Below, piece by piece: positions 37,688 through 49,099 of a DNA stretch of 64,000 nucleotides. Both the position numbers and the translations under genes were made by a program. The notes beneath the pieces are model-generated. The model did no database searches and was not told where the DNA came from. It was given only the letters and a program-made list of their open reading frames with translations. Every line of letters starts with the position of its first letter. Position 1 is the stretch's first letter. The stretch comes from Trichuris trichiura (taxonomy: Eukaryota > Nematoda > Enoplea > Trichinellida > Trichuridae). Where the stretch lies: the NCBI GenBank assembly GCA_037903355.1, contig JBAJFE010000005.1, forward strand, positions 4,568,287-4,632,286. The letters run 5' to 3'.

Positions 37688-38180
37688 GAGTTTGTCGCTT
37701 CAGATTATGGAGTAGATATTGGATGACCTTTTTGTTCTTTAATTAAAATTTAAGTGATTTTCCTAATTCCCTTATTTTTTCCCCTAATGTAGCGATATCT
37801 GATAAGATCATTCAGAGTTATGGCTTTCGTTCCGTTATTTCCTATCAGTGATAGTTGGTGTGGGATTTGTTAAAAATCTGTCTTCTTCAATCGTCTTTCG
37901 AAGATCATTTAGTTCTTCGGAGATGAATTCATTCTCGTCTGTTGGCTTTGCTCTGATGTCCCATGTATGTTGTTTGCAATGACTTCTCAGAGGTAATAAC
38001 ATTGGAAAATCAGCTACTCATCTGAAGTATAAGCTCTATGTGTAACGTTGTTCATAACCGTTATAAATTTTTCCGTCAATTTGTTTTGCAAATGACGTCT
38101 CCCCATTGTTTTTTTTCAACAGTGAAAGATGCTTTCCCACGAAAATGTGCATTTAGAAGTTATAGTGAGTTCTCATTCCT
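37688..38180 (-). mobile_element. Decayed Penelope-like element copy B with RT fragment
   Basis: 37688-38060 is the uninserted relative of 36100-36650. At about 38085-38165 the minus strand reads FLNAHFRGKASFTVEKKQWG, the FTxE region of Penelope RT. This places the homologous blocks and the RT piece in one element on the minus strand. All frames are broken. Confidence 0.55.
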
Positions 38181-39091
38181 GTTAGGAACTAACTTAGTCT
38201 ATTACTATTAGCCGAAAACTGTTCTGATTTTTCGTCTTCATGGTAAAATTTTTCTTCTTGTTGTATTTCTGTTTGGTTGCTGAAGAGGTCCTACTCTTTC
38301 TAGAATAGCGCATAGCAGAATACTAGGAGCACAGGTTGGTTATGGCGGCCTTGCTTCCGGTGGCACCCGTTCCTTAGAATAAATTCTATTTCTTTTTAAA
38401 CCTTTCGAACCTAATCGTCTGTCTTCAGCGATAGTGATGATGAAAATGGTTGCACAATGGTGGTTTTTCGTTACCGTTATCGCTGAACACGGATGAAAAG
38501 TAGGCCTCAAAGCTCCAAAAGAACTACAGAACTACAAAGAATATAAACTTACAACCGTTATTTTCCTTTTTCATTGAATTATTGTTGAAATTGTTCGTTC
38601 TGTAGCTCAGGTTCTAATAGTTTTCACGTTCAATACAGTTCTGCTGATGCTATAAACCTGTGCAATTTCGCCCTGCAATTCTTTCTATACAACATCGTTT
38701 TCCGGTCAATGTTTGTAATTTTCAAAGTAACGGTGGTCGTTGTTTCATTTATTGCTAGTATCGGTTCAATCATTCTCCTGCATTCTATGATTTCGTGCTT
38801 GGCATATCGCTTCTGGACACACTTTTTCTCTTAATTGTTAGAACGAATGAATATGTAGGAACCTTTGCTGTATTTTTCCGTGTATTAGACCGCTGAAACA
38901 CTGCTCCTCAAGTGACGATAGAAGAAAATTAAACAATAAATCAATATATACACGGAACAGTTTCTACAAGGATACAAAACTAAGGAAGTGGCAACTGACA
39001 GACGCAGAAGAAAAAAACTTTAAAACTCTCGTTTTAAACAGTTAGAAAACGATTGAAGATTAACCTCGCCCCACATACTATACTCAGCGTT
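38181..39091. other. Gene-free DNA with one decayed terminal core
   Basis: At 38345-38420 there is a weak reverse-complement match to the terminal core (ctttcgaacc..ctgtcttcagcg). Nothing else can be supported. Confidence 0.4.
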
Positions 39092-39232
39092 TGACCGCTG
39101 AAGGCGGGTCGCGACAGACCTGGAAGCACCGGGAAATTTATGTTCAATTTACATTCCAACGGAACACATGATCCGTAATAAAGACACTTTAATATGAAAA
39201 CTTACATTCTCGTACAAAAACATCACATTTTC
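39092..39232 (+). repeat. Penelope-like end, plus orientation
   Basis: It reads gaccgctgaaggcgggtc..gacctggaagcaccggg, then ccaacggaacacatgatccg, taataaagacac and atgaaaacttacattctcg. This is collinear with the right arm of the palindrome at 31617-31750. The core differs from CTGANGA at its last base, so a ribozyme would be dead here. Confidence 0.65.
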
Positions 39233-40984
39233 AAGACCTTTTATTGTGTCATTATTTTTCTCTGTTTATTTTGCTATTGGCATTCAATGTTGTTGCGTGT
39301 ACAATTCGTACAACATGTAGACTCTTTCATCAGTCATTAGACTCTAGTACGCGAAGAGACTAATCTATTGTCTTCATTACGTAGAAGTCAAAATGTCTTG
39401 GGTTTTATGTTGTCAAAGTTTTTTTCGACAGTTGTCTTCCTTCCACTTATCTCGTACGTCGTGACCTTGATATATGTATGCGTTATTAGATTGGTGAGAA
39501 AATGAAGAACTCCAGAAGTTAATCTTTTAAGACCTTGCAGAAAGGTCGTTCAAATGTAAATTTTGCTTATTTCAATCAAATGCTTAGGTGTCGTCCGCAT
39601 CATCAGTTTCTGAGTTTAAGAACGAAAGTGTGAAATGACGTAATCAGTGCTAGTATTAACAATTTCCATCGAAGATTTAGTTCGGTACTTTGAACAAGCG
39701 TTTGTGACGTCTCTGAGCCATTCTTCTCTGGCAATAATAGAGTGTACAACGATGCGAGTGTCACGCAGGGAAACGAAATTTTGGTTATTTTAAACGCATT
39801 ATAAAGTATTGACCTGTCTTTGTCTTGACTCTTTTATTCCATATGGCCATAAAATTAGACATCCATAGCGGCTGATTTTATTGTCTATATCTTGCTGACT
39901 TGAGCTCTCTATCCAAATTAAGTAGCTATTACAACGAACGGTCCTAAGAAATGTTTTGTAGAAAGGATAGCAAGTTCTTAAAATTTTTACAAAAATGCCA
40001 CCTTCAAAGCTTAATTTATGACATTAAAAATACCTTCTTAACGTAAGAGAACTATTATTTCGGACATGGCATCGTTGGTTGTAGAGTGTGTGAGCACGAT
40101 AATCTGTAATCGTAGATGCTTTAATTTCTTGATCTAGGAACAGCTACGTCTGAGAGTTTGGGCTTTTCTCTTCTTGATAGCAGCTTTCACTAGGGTCATT
40201 GTTTCCATTAGTATGTCGCATTAACTCTCACAAAGGTTTCATGCACGTAAGGAGTGACGTGTTCCGGGTTTACCCTGCATGTGATACTGACTAATTGCAT
40301 GTAATTGTTGCATAAACCGAGGCTAAGGAACCTTTTTGCTGCCGCGAGCCGTTCGGATGTTTGTAAGACCATTCGCGGGCCATACAGAATACTCCACCAA
40401 AGGACATAGCCTGCATTGTTTGCACGTATGTTCATGTAAGTTACCCTTCCAACAAAGCGATAAGGCGAGATAAGAATAATACTTTAGGTCGGTAGGCGGC
40501 CAATGGTCCACGCTACTGACGCGCACACTAGTGCAGCTTAGTTCTTGCCTCTGAAGACTAACGACATCGGTTTGTCGACAGAGAGCCGACAGCAGGGCAG
40601 TCTTCCTAGCCAGGCTGATGCTGTCTGCTTGTTACGCAAAATTTATGTTATTGCTGGGATTCATATACAACGAATGTATCGCATTTTCAAAAAATAAAAT
40701 CTCACAGTCACATTTCACTGAATTTCGCATCCATGTGCGGTCGCCTCAGTTGGTGAAAGGGAATGTTTTGAGGACCGGATGGAATAATCTCGCGGGTCGG
40801 ACGTTCCCCACCGCTGGCATAAACTCTCCGCGTTGTATCGCTAACTAATGTTCAAGGATTCCTGCTAGAAAAAAATGTTGTTATCGACGGTCAATCCAAT
40901 TTCTTGAAAACACAGAAGACAATTCTCTTTCTTTGCCAATTGAGTAGACAGAGTTTACCACCTACAACATACCGTCAACACAGC
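39233..40984. other. Gene-free DNA, 1.75 kb
   Basis: No supported gene. A pair of overlapping minus frames at 40208-40526 shows no domain. Composition becomes less AT-rich around 40450-40850, without an identifiable cause. Confidence 0.4.
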
Positions 40985-41530
40985 AATGCGTAATGGCAAA
41001 CGAACAGAAAACCATTGGATACTTGATAGACTTAAGCACCCATTACAAAGAGGATAGAAACAGAGAAGAGGCAAAACCAACAATAAAAGATTTTAAAGTA
41101 GCGAGAACACCGGAGAAGAAAAGGTGGCGCTACCAAAACAGATACATAGAGAAGAAACAGAAATATGACAGAAAGAAGCGAAAAAGCAAAGAATTTACTA
41201 AAATGAATGTGTAAAAAGAAAAACTGGAAAAATGAAGCAAACAACAAAGGAATAACTGAAAGCAGAAGAAAACATGAATTAAGATCAAAAAATGGAGAGC
41301 GAATAGCAACAAACGAGATAGGAAGAAATTATAAATCAGAAAAACGCACGGAAGAGAAGGTCGAAAAGTGACGATATCAAGCAGTAGACTTGCGGCAGAC
41401 AGAAATGAATGGCACCACCACGACGAACAGAAGGGGACAACGTAATGTTGAATAACTAAAAGAAGACGAAGAAGAAAAAAGTCAGGAAGAAAAAAGCCAA
41501 ATCAGAAAAAAGGAAAAGAAAGCAAACCAG
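40985..41530. repeat. Purine-rich strand-asymmetric tract
   Basis: The plus strand is dominated by A and G over about 550 bp (runs such as gaagacgaagaagaaaaaag). The frames it leaves open encode only Lys/Arg/Glu-rich or, on the other strand, Phe/Leu/Ser-rich low-complexity peptides. A similar tract lies at 61070-61480. Not a gene. Confidence 0.65.
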
Positions 41531-44352
41531 ATCAGAGAGAAGTAAACAACAAGGCAACTTTTGGACTATTCCGATTTGCCTCGTCCCATAGACTACCGAC
41601 CTCGCACTCTTCTTTTCTTTTGTTAGAGTAGGTTCGATGTTACGCTTAGCTTTAAAATTCCTGTAATCTGCTTCCCATATACTTTTCGTGTAATTTTTAT
41701 ACCCTAAGCCTAAGCTTGACCCCATTGGAACGAGAAATGACGCTGCAAACTGTATCGGTACGCAGATGCAAGCAGGTAATGGGAAGCGTTACGTAAAAGT
41801 TGCTTGTTTCATTATTTGCGGAAGCTATTGTCCTCGACTTGACCTGATTTCATCATGGTTTCGTCCTTCGATTTGTAGCGGAGTTTCCTGCACGATTTGT
41901 CGACAAATATTTACCTAAGTGATCAATATTTAACCCCATCCGGGACCCCTTCTTTTTCATTCCTCCGCCATTACGCATTGTGCCAAAGACGGCTACTGGT
42001 AGGTCTCAAAAGTTGCGTTCGATTGGTGGATGAAAAGCCCGTTTTTCAACACATTTCGGCGAAGGCATTATCCATTTGGTTCTTTAGGTAAGCACTTGGT
42101 AAACCTCAATTTGACAATGCGCACACAACGTTAATATCCAGTGGTCCTCTTGTAACAGATTTCTTTAACATTTACGGTTTTCGCGACGATAAACAATTAT
42201 TTGGTAGCGTTGGCATAATCTCTTTTACACTAAAAACCACTTGAACTATGCTACGGCAGCTCGCAGATAAGCTTATCACATCGTCGGAAATAATTTGCAT
42301 GGAACACTTCTTATCTTTTCGCTAAAGCTGCTGCAATAGCTGTTCTTATCAGTATTACACGTCTGCTTTTCGTAGGTAGACTGCTTTTGCCTTGCCAAAC
42401 GTCATAAAGATTTTCTCCTTTCTGCCACCACGTTTCTCTATATCTGCGTTATTTGCATTTTCCGTCGCCTTCTGTATGTGTTAACGTTCATAGACTTCAT
42501 CGCCACAGTCAACCATGGCAAAATTCGTATTTCGATGTCACCGCAAAAGCGAACGCAAACCAACCGCGACGGGAACTTGAAGAACGAACGACAACTTCAG
42601 GTAAGAAGCGTTTTTGAAAGTTATTGTGTTTCTTTTAGATTATGAATGATCATTTTTAAAGTTGAACTAGAGAGAATAAGTGATAAATTCGCTTTTAGAA
42701 TGTATTATTAGTGCTTTACCGTAAGAACTTAGGAGGTAGAAGTATAGTTAGATTTAGTATAATAGCGACTGGCGTTGTGTACAACACATTTGCATAAGAA
42801 TAATTAATAAGTAATTATTGGTTGAAAAGATCGGAAAGAATAGTTTTCCCAATGAAAATTAATGTTCTTACTGCTTTAAAGTTGTCATTCAGTGTACATG
42901 ACATAACGGAAAATAAAGAAGACCTAAATTATTAATACTCTTAGTCCGCTAACTTTTGTTCAATTACTTCAAAAAGTAGTTGCCATAAGACGCAACAGTT
43001 TACTCAGTAACATGTATAAGTCAGCATTTGAGTGAGGCATAATGAACAATTGGTGATTGGCTATAAACAATAAAAAAGTGATCGTGTAATGGCCCATTCG
43101 AGCAGTTGATTGCTTTGTACGGAAGCAATCCGTTTCTTTAAAACTCTATCACTTCATCCACTCCGGGCGCTCCTTGTCCAAAATCCAGCGCAAAGCTCAT
43201 AAAGGGAAAAACACTGGGTGAGGAATAGAGATTGAAATTACACCTATGTTCCCTTTTAGAGGCAATCTGATGCAGCTGCAAATGAGTAGTCACTCTCAGT
43301 TGGCTTCTTTCCTAAACTTTGTTCCCTTTCTTTGAATCCCATTTCTTTTTTTGTTTGGCACAAAACATTCATTATCAGCCTTTTAATTAAACAGACTTTT
43401 GTTTCTTAATTTTCTTCCTTCACAAGTGTCCTCTGGCTTTACTTTTCTTGAACATCTCTTTTATTTTCTGTCCTATAAGCGGCCCTGCAAATAAGCAGTC
43501 GATGAGTATTCTTCGTGATAGTCGTGGAATAGCAATATTTTACCTCTTCGACAACTGCTTGCCTCTGATAGACACGAGTCGTTCACCACATCAGCACCCT
43601 TGGTAAAGGTTTACAGAGACACTTTGCATCCGTACAAAGCAACAAGTTTTTACGCTCCTGTTACGAAATAACGTCTCTCATAGTTTAGATTCAATACCTA
43701 ACACTGCTTAACGACTCCTTAGGTTTTCACATTATAGAAATTTTTATTTTACGATAGATGATCGTCGTTTTATTCCTTCGCCCTAACAGTTTTCTGATTT
43801 TTATAATGAGAATTGCAACGCATTTAAAGTTCTCATCGACTTATAAGCCTTGAAAACTCTGAGGTCTTCTTTTCATTTTACGAAAGTGACATGTCCACAC
43901 TCAGTGTTCGTTAGTTGATAATTCAACTGTCCTCGTGGACAAATGGCACTCCGTCTTCGCCAGCTAAGTTAAAGTCGATAGCAATTGCGAGCAACGTTAT
44001 GGTTAAGTGTCTTAACGAGGAGAAAAATACCACTTAAATTGCGCTTTGCGAAATCACGTTGACATGTCATAATTTCCAAGGTTGTTTTTCATCGTGTAAA
44101 CGAAGTCTAATATGGTTTTCTTACTTTACTTGCCATTACTGTAGCATAGTTTCCTCTGTCGCCTTCGCTACTTCGCCAAATCTTTTCACAATATCTCTCC
44201 TTCGAGACAGGAAGCAAAATATGAGTTTCATAGATTTCCTTTCGGCTGGAACAGTTTTATACTGATGCTTAGGCTGCTGTTTCCTGGGTTAATGCCTTGG
44301 TCTTCGTTTCTTCTAGGCCTTTCTCCATTTCCTTTAGCTCTATGAGTATACA
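41531..44352. other. Gene-free AT-rich DNA, 2.8 kb
   Basis: No supported feature. Small frames (41897-42091 +, 44059-44265 +) carry no recognisable motif. Confidence 0.4.
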
Positions 44353-44600
44353 TTACCTTCCTATGCAAAGTTCGTTAGGATTTCGCGGGACAGCGTTTTT
44401 GCCGTATGTCGGATGAGCGTAGATGCCGATATGGTTTTTCCAGAAGCGCTCGTTGAACCAGATATAAAGATTTCCCAGATAACTTTTATTTATCCTTTTG
44501 AGCCTATCTTTGATGTTCTTACATTGCCGAAAGTACTTTTCATTCTGCTTAAAATTGTTAGGAAGGGTATTTCTCATCTCTCCAATGTAAGAGGCTGAAC
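44353..44600 (-). pseudogene. Possible GIY-YIG endonuclease fragment of a Penelope-like element
   Basis: The minus frame begins SASYIGEMRNTLPNNFKQNE. This resembles the YIGETGRxLxxR segment of the GIY-YIG endonuclease that follows the RT in Penelope-like elements. The match is limited to the first motif and the rest does not align by eye, so the call is tentative. Confidence 0.3.
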
Positions 44601-45697
44601 GCCCACCCCTAACTTCCTACACTATTGCACTGCACTAATCAAAGTTTTCCCATCGCATTGTCGTTGCCGTAAGACTAAGGCTTTTGTGAGCTCTGGAACA
44701 ATTCATAAAGTTCATTTTCTTAGCTAGGTAACCTTAGATCTTCTCTTCCATCCAGGTGTATTATGTAGAGAGACGCCTACGGTGGATCTACTAGTGCCAC
44801 GATTTTTTCTCTAAGCCACTTTTTTAGAATTGTCAGTACCCCTGTTCGTTGTATCAAAAAGTCCTTAACGTTAATGTTACTTGTCCAGGATGCGCTACTA
44901 GGTATAAGTTCCGTCAGCTTGTGGCAATGAGTACTTTATACACATAAAGGAATTCGTTAGGCGTCGATAGACTTTTATCTCTTGTGCATCTGTCCATTCC
45001 ACAATTTCCAGTTTATGAAATAGAACTTCGCTGTTCAGTTTCCAATGCACCGCGACTTCTATTCTATCAGAAGATTTGGTAATTTAAACTTTCATGAAAT
45101 AAGATTCCTTACAGTTCGCAGCGGTTCCAAAAATTTCTATCACTTATACGCTTAGAATGGTACGATCTACCATACTGTGCTTGCGCAAATCTTTTCTTCA
45201 AGGCTTTATAAACATTCTCAATAGAAAAGGAAATTGAAAGCTGCTGTTCTTTCGGTTTCAATCAACTCTGACTTTCCTTACGGAAAGACAAGAAATAGTA
45301 GTTTCCAGAAGTCTAAAGCAATAAAAGAGAATGATAATAGTCAACAAAGAAAAAGGCCATAATATTTCACAACGTTTATTAATACGAGAATAAAAACAAT
45401 GTTCAAAATCGTGGCACCATAAAATATCTGAGCCGACATGGTAAGATGACCGATTGTTTACACGTCCCCTCTAAGGTAGTTTCCGTTCATCCTCCGGGAG
45501 TGCTTAACCGTATACTGTTGCTTCGCAATAGCTTTAAAGAAAACGGTGAAGACGGTTAATAGCTTGTTCTTAATATTAATTGCCTTATTAAACGTCTGAT
45601 ATTCAGCGCGATTCCGTAAAAAGGAATGAAAAATATTACAAATTTTGATAGGAAAGAAAAAGCTTCCTGTTTAGCGAGGACGGTATAGGCTTCAGCT
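44601..45697. other. Gene-free AT-rich DNA
   Basis: No supported feature. Confidence 0.4.
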
Positions 45698-45932
45698 TGC
45701 ATGATGCACATGTTCCTTCGGTGAATGCGAGTTCGCTCTTTTCGTTCGTTGCCTTCACATTTTCGGCGAGAGTGCATGTACTTTGCATGGCAAGTATGCT
45801 CTTGCATTATTATGCATGTTAGCATATCTGTACGGGCGTTCTGCTTGTCTTTTGGTTATTGAAGCAATTGGAAATGCACGATCCGCAGTTCTTTGTTGCA
45901 TGATGGGATGGGTGGTTCCTTGCATGTGCATG
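45698..45932 (+). repeat. Cluster of seven TGCATG motifs
   Basis: TGCATG starts at 45698, 45773, 45784, 45813, 45897, 45921 and 45927. About 0.06 would be expected in 235 bp of random sequence. It directly precedes the GC-rich hairpin array. In RNA, UGCAUG is the known binding site of RBFOX/FOX-1 family splicing factors; any such role here is inference. Confidence 0.8.
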
Positions 45933-45944
45933 CATTTTCGCGAT

Positions 45945-47375
45945 CGTCAGAGCGGTTACTCGCCGCTCCGACACCTTCGGGAAGGCGCCGCGCGGCTAAG
46001 CAGCCGCTGTTGCACCATCCGTAAGGAGTGGAGCGATCAGTCACCGCTCTGACACACTGCGCGGGAGTGGGAGCGGTTCGTCGCCGCTCCTGCTCCTCGA
46101 GCGAGGGGAGGGGCGGTTACTCGCCGCTCTTCCCCTTCAGCGAGGGGAGGGGCGGTTACTTGCCGCTCCTGCCCCTTCAGCGAGGGCAGGGGCGGTTACT
46201 TGCCGCTCCTGCCCCTTCAGCGAGGGGAGGGTCGGTTACTCGCCGCTCCTGCCCCTTCAGCGAGGGGAGGGGCGGTTCCTTGCCGCTCCTGCTCCTCGAG
46301 CGAGGGGAGGGGCGGTTACTCGCCGCTCCTGCCCCTTCAGCGAGGGGAGGGGCGGTTACTCGCCGCTCCTGCTCCTCGAGCGGGGGGAGGGGCGGTTCTC
46401 GCCGCTCCTGCTCCTCGAGCGAGGGGAGGGGCGGTTACTCGCCGCTCCTGCCCTTTCAGCGAGGGGAGGGGCGGTTCTTGCCGCTCCTGCCCCTTCAGCG
46501 AGGGGAGGGGCGGTTACTCGCCGCTCCTGCTCCTCGAGGGGAGGGGCGGTTACTCGCCGCTCCTGCCCCGAGGGGCGGTTACTCGCCGCTCTGCTCCTCG
46601 AGCGAGGAGGGGCGGTTACTTGCCGCCCTGCCCCTTCAGCGAGGGGAGGGGCGGTTTCTTGCCGCTCCTGCCCCTTCAGCGAGGGGAGGGGCGGTTACTC
46701 GCCGCTCCTGCCCCTTCAGCGAGGGGAGGGGCGGTTACTCGCCGCTCCTGCTCCTCGAGCGAGGGGAGGGGCGGTTACTCGCCGCTCCTGCTCCTTCGAG
46801 CGAGGGGAGGGGCGGTTACTTGCCGCTCCTGCCCCTTCAGCGAGGGGAGGGGCGGTTACTTGCCGCTCCTGCCCCTTCAGCGAGGGGAGGGGCGGTTACT
46901 CGCCGCTCCTGCTCCTCGAGCGAGGGGAGGGGCAGCTTCTTGCCGCTCCTGCTCCTCGAACGAGGGCAGGGGCAGCTTCTTGCCGCTCCTACTCCTCGAA
47001 CGAGGGGAGGGGCAGCTTCTTGCCGCTCCTGCTCCTCAAGCGAGAGGAGGGGCGGTTTGTCGCCGCTCCTGCCCCTCAAACGAGGGGAAGGGCAGTTTCT
47101 CGCTGCTCCTGCTCCTCGAACGATTGGAGGGGCGGTTACGGGCGGAGCAGGGGCGTTTATTGCCCTTTTGCAGCAGTCTTGTCAGGGCAGGCAAGTTGCT
47201 GCCCCTCCCCCAGGAGCCTTATTAATGGAGGGGTCTTTGCAGCCCCTCCATCAATTTGTAAAGGGAGAGATACATGCTCTCCCTCCTCGTGTTGCACGAA
47301 ACGGAGGGAGACATGTAAATTCGTCCCTCTTTTCGTTTAGGGGAGGGGCGAACACTGCCCACTCCGACGATTTAT
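45945..47375. repeat. GC-rich 40-bp minisatellite of hairpin units, about 26 copies
   Basis: The core (about 46090-47140) repeats a 40-bp unit, cgaggggaggggcggttact followed by cgccgctcctgccccttcag. There are two common variants, ending gccccttcag or gctcctcgag. A few units near 46520-46620 are shortened. Within each unit GGGGCGG can pair with CCGCTCC across a short TTACTCG-type loop, including one G-T pair. Both flanks contain diverged hairpins of the same size. Because 40 is not a multiple of 3 and stops are absent, more than one plus frame stays open (467 and 341 codons), which I regard as an artefact. The DNA is far richer in GC than anything nearby. Confidence 0.9.
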
Positions 47376-49099
47376 GGACGGCAGAGACAGTTTCTCGCCA
47401 GTGCAGTATTTTGCTCGCATGCAGCGGTTGACGATTTCGTTTTGTGGTGCGCTGCGGACCGCCTATTGTTCTTGCGTTTTCAAGTTTTGCTTTAGCCAAC
47501 GGTAATTACAGTTTCCGTTTGCACTTTTATAGCAGCGTGGAATGAAATCGCATTCTTTTCTGTAGCTCAATAAAATTTGTTTTGCTATATCTATTGTGTT
47601 GTCCCGTTGTTAAATATTTATGCTTACTGAATGCTGGATATTTGCTAACGGTTCTTTTTATGTTGTCTCTACGTCTCTAAGGACTTGAAGATTAGGAAAA
47701 TAATTACGTTTAGTGTCTGAGGCTTATGCGGACGTCTGTTGTCCGATCTTCAGTGGACTTGGAGGTGGACGTTAAATTATGCTCAAAGATTTTGTAATCG
47801 GTGTTCGCTGAAAAGCTGCTAGTGAAGTTGAGTATTTGAACTGGTTTGACTGTTGGTACGTTTACGCCCATTGTTTTGGCCGTTCTTTCTTTTTGTAGCT
47901 TTCTAAATTTATACTTTGCAACGTGGACTATTTTTCCTGAAGTTTTAAAGTACCTTTTGTTAGTTTATCTATAATAAATCTGCTGATACGGATCAATTCC
48001 TTCATTTCGCATCACCGCCATCATTACTATTCGAGGTTAACACTAATTATTAAAAAAATGGCAGACAAAACAATCAGTATTTGTGGTGCGCATCTCAGAT
48101 TAAATAACCATTACGATTGCAAATTTAAAAGAATAACCATGCGACTAGGCTGGTAATGAGAGAAGGTAATGGCATGGTACCAGATTCTGCGTCCACGCCG
48201 TCCGGTTTTTTACTCGTTAATCTTTAGGACGACCGCCTTGGAGAAAAAGGCTTTCAAGATTTTCTTCAGAGGGTGTAGATAAGATGTATTATCAGGAAGA
48301 TCAGTCGACGGACCGATAAGCCTAGGTTGTGTTGGAATTCAAGGGAAAATACTCTGATTCCTACAGTGGAACAACTGGTAACAAACTACATGAGAGATAT
48401 AAAGAGAATCTGTCAAAAGAGAGCGGAGGGATGACAATCTCAGCTGTACAAAACCATCAAGGAAGACTAGAACTACTTATTCTTAATGGAGTAAGAGAGC
48501 GAGCGCTGTAAACCTCATCGGTCATCGAAAATGTACAACAACGATCAGAAACCGTTCATGATCAATTACTATGTTGAGAATTACGTTTTGCACTGGCGAA
48601 GCTGAATTAAGTTTTCTTCGCTATACGGTAACACAGTTTACCGCTAAACCCTACGAAATATGGTATGGATTAGTGAACTCCGTGGGTTGTTATCACCGTA
48701 TCATGTGGATTAAAGCGTGATAAAGGAACTCAAGTAAAAAAATAGAGACCATTGCACTTGTGAATTTGCTTAAGTGAAATGTGTACCGCTACTATGTAAT
48801 GTAGATTGGAGCTAAAGAAAAACTATCCACGTTGCAAACTATGAATTCAACAGCTTTTGAAGATGAAAACGACGGTGTGAAAATTATCTTCAACACTTTA
48901 ATCTTCCGTAACAGTTTATTGAGCAATAGCTATTCTGACGTCCGTAGTTGTCATGATTTAACGTTCACTTTCGTTTCCACTGAAGATGGGAAAAGAGGAG
49001 CGCCGTAAAACTCAGACAATAAAACTTTATTTTTAACTTGCTCACAGAGAAGAGAGACAACTTTATCTGTGGTAGTGTCATTACCATTACTAGTAATCT
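47376..49099. other. Gene-free DNA
   Basis: No supported feature. An AATAAA occurs at about 47569 (ctcaataaaat), but no gene is recognised upstream of it. Confidence 0.4.

Noticed and set aside
40993..41247. Lys/Glu-rich small protein at 41 kb, and Phe-rich minus frames at 41 and 61 kb
   Set aside because: Low-complexity products of purine-rich DNA, without start context, splice partners or motifs.
46028..47431. 467- and 341-codon overlapping open frames with Gly/Arg/Ser/Leu repeats
   Set aside because: They lie in a 40-bp GC-rich tandem repeat without stop triplets. Because 40 is not divisible by 3, different plus frames read the same peptide blocks, so openness reflects composition, not coding.
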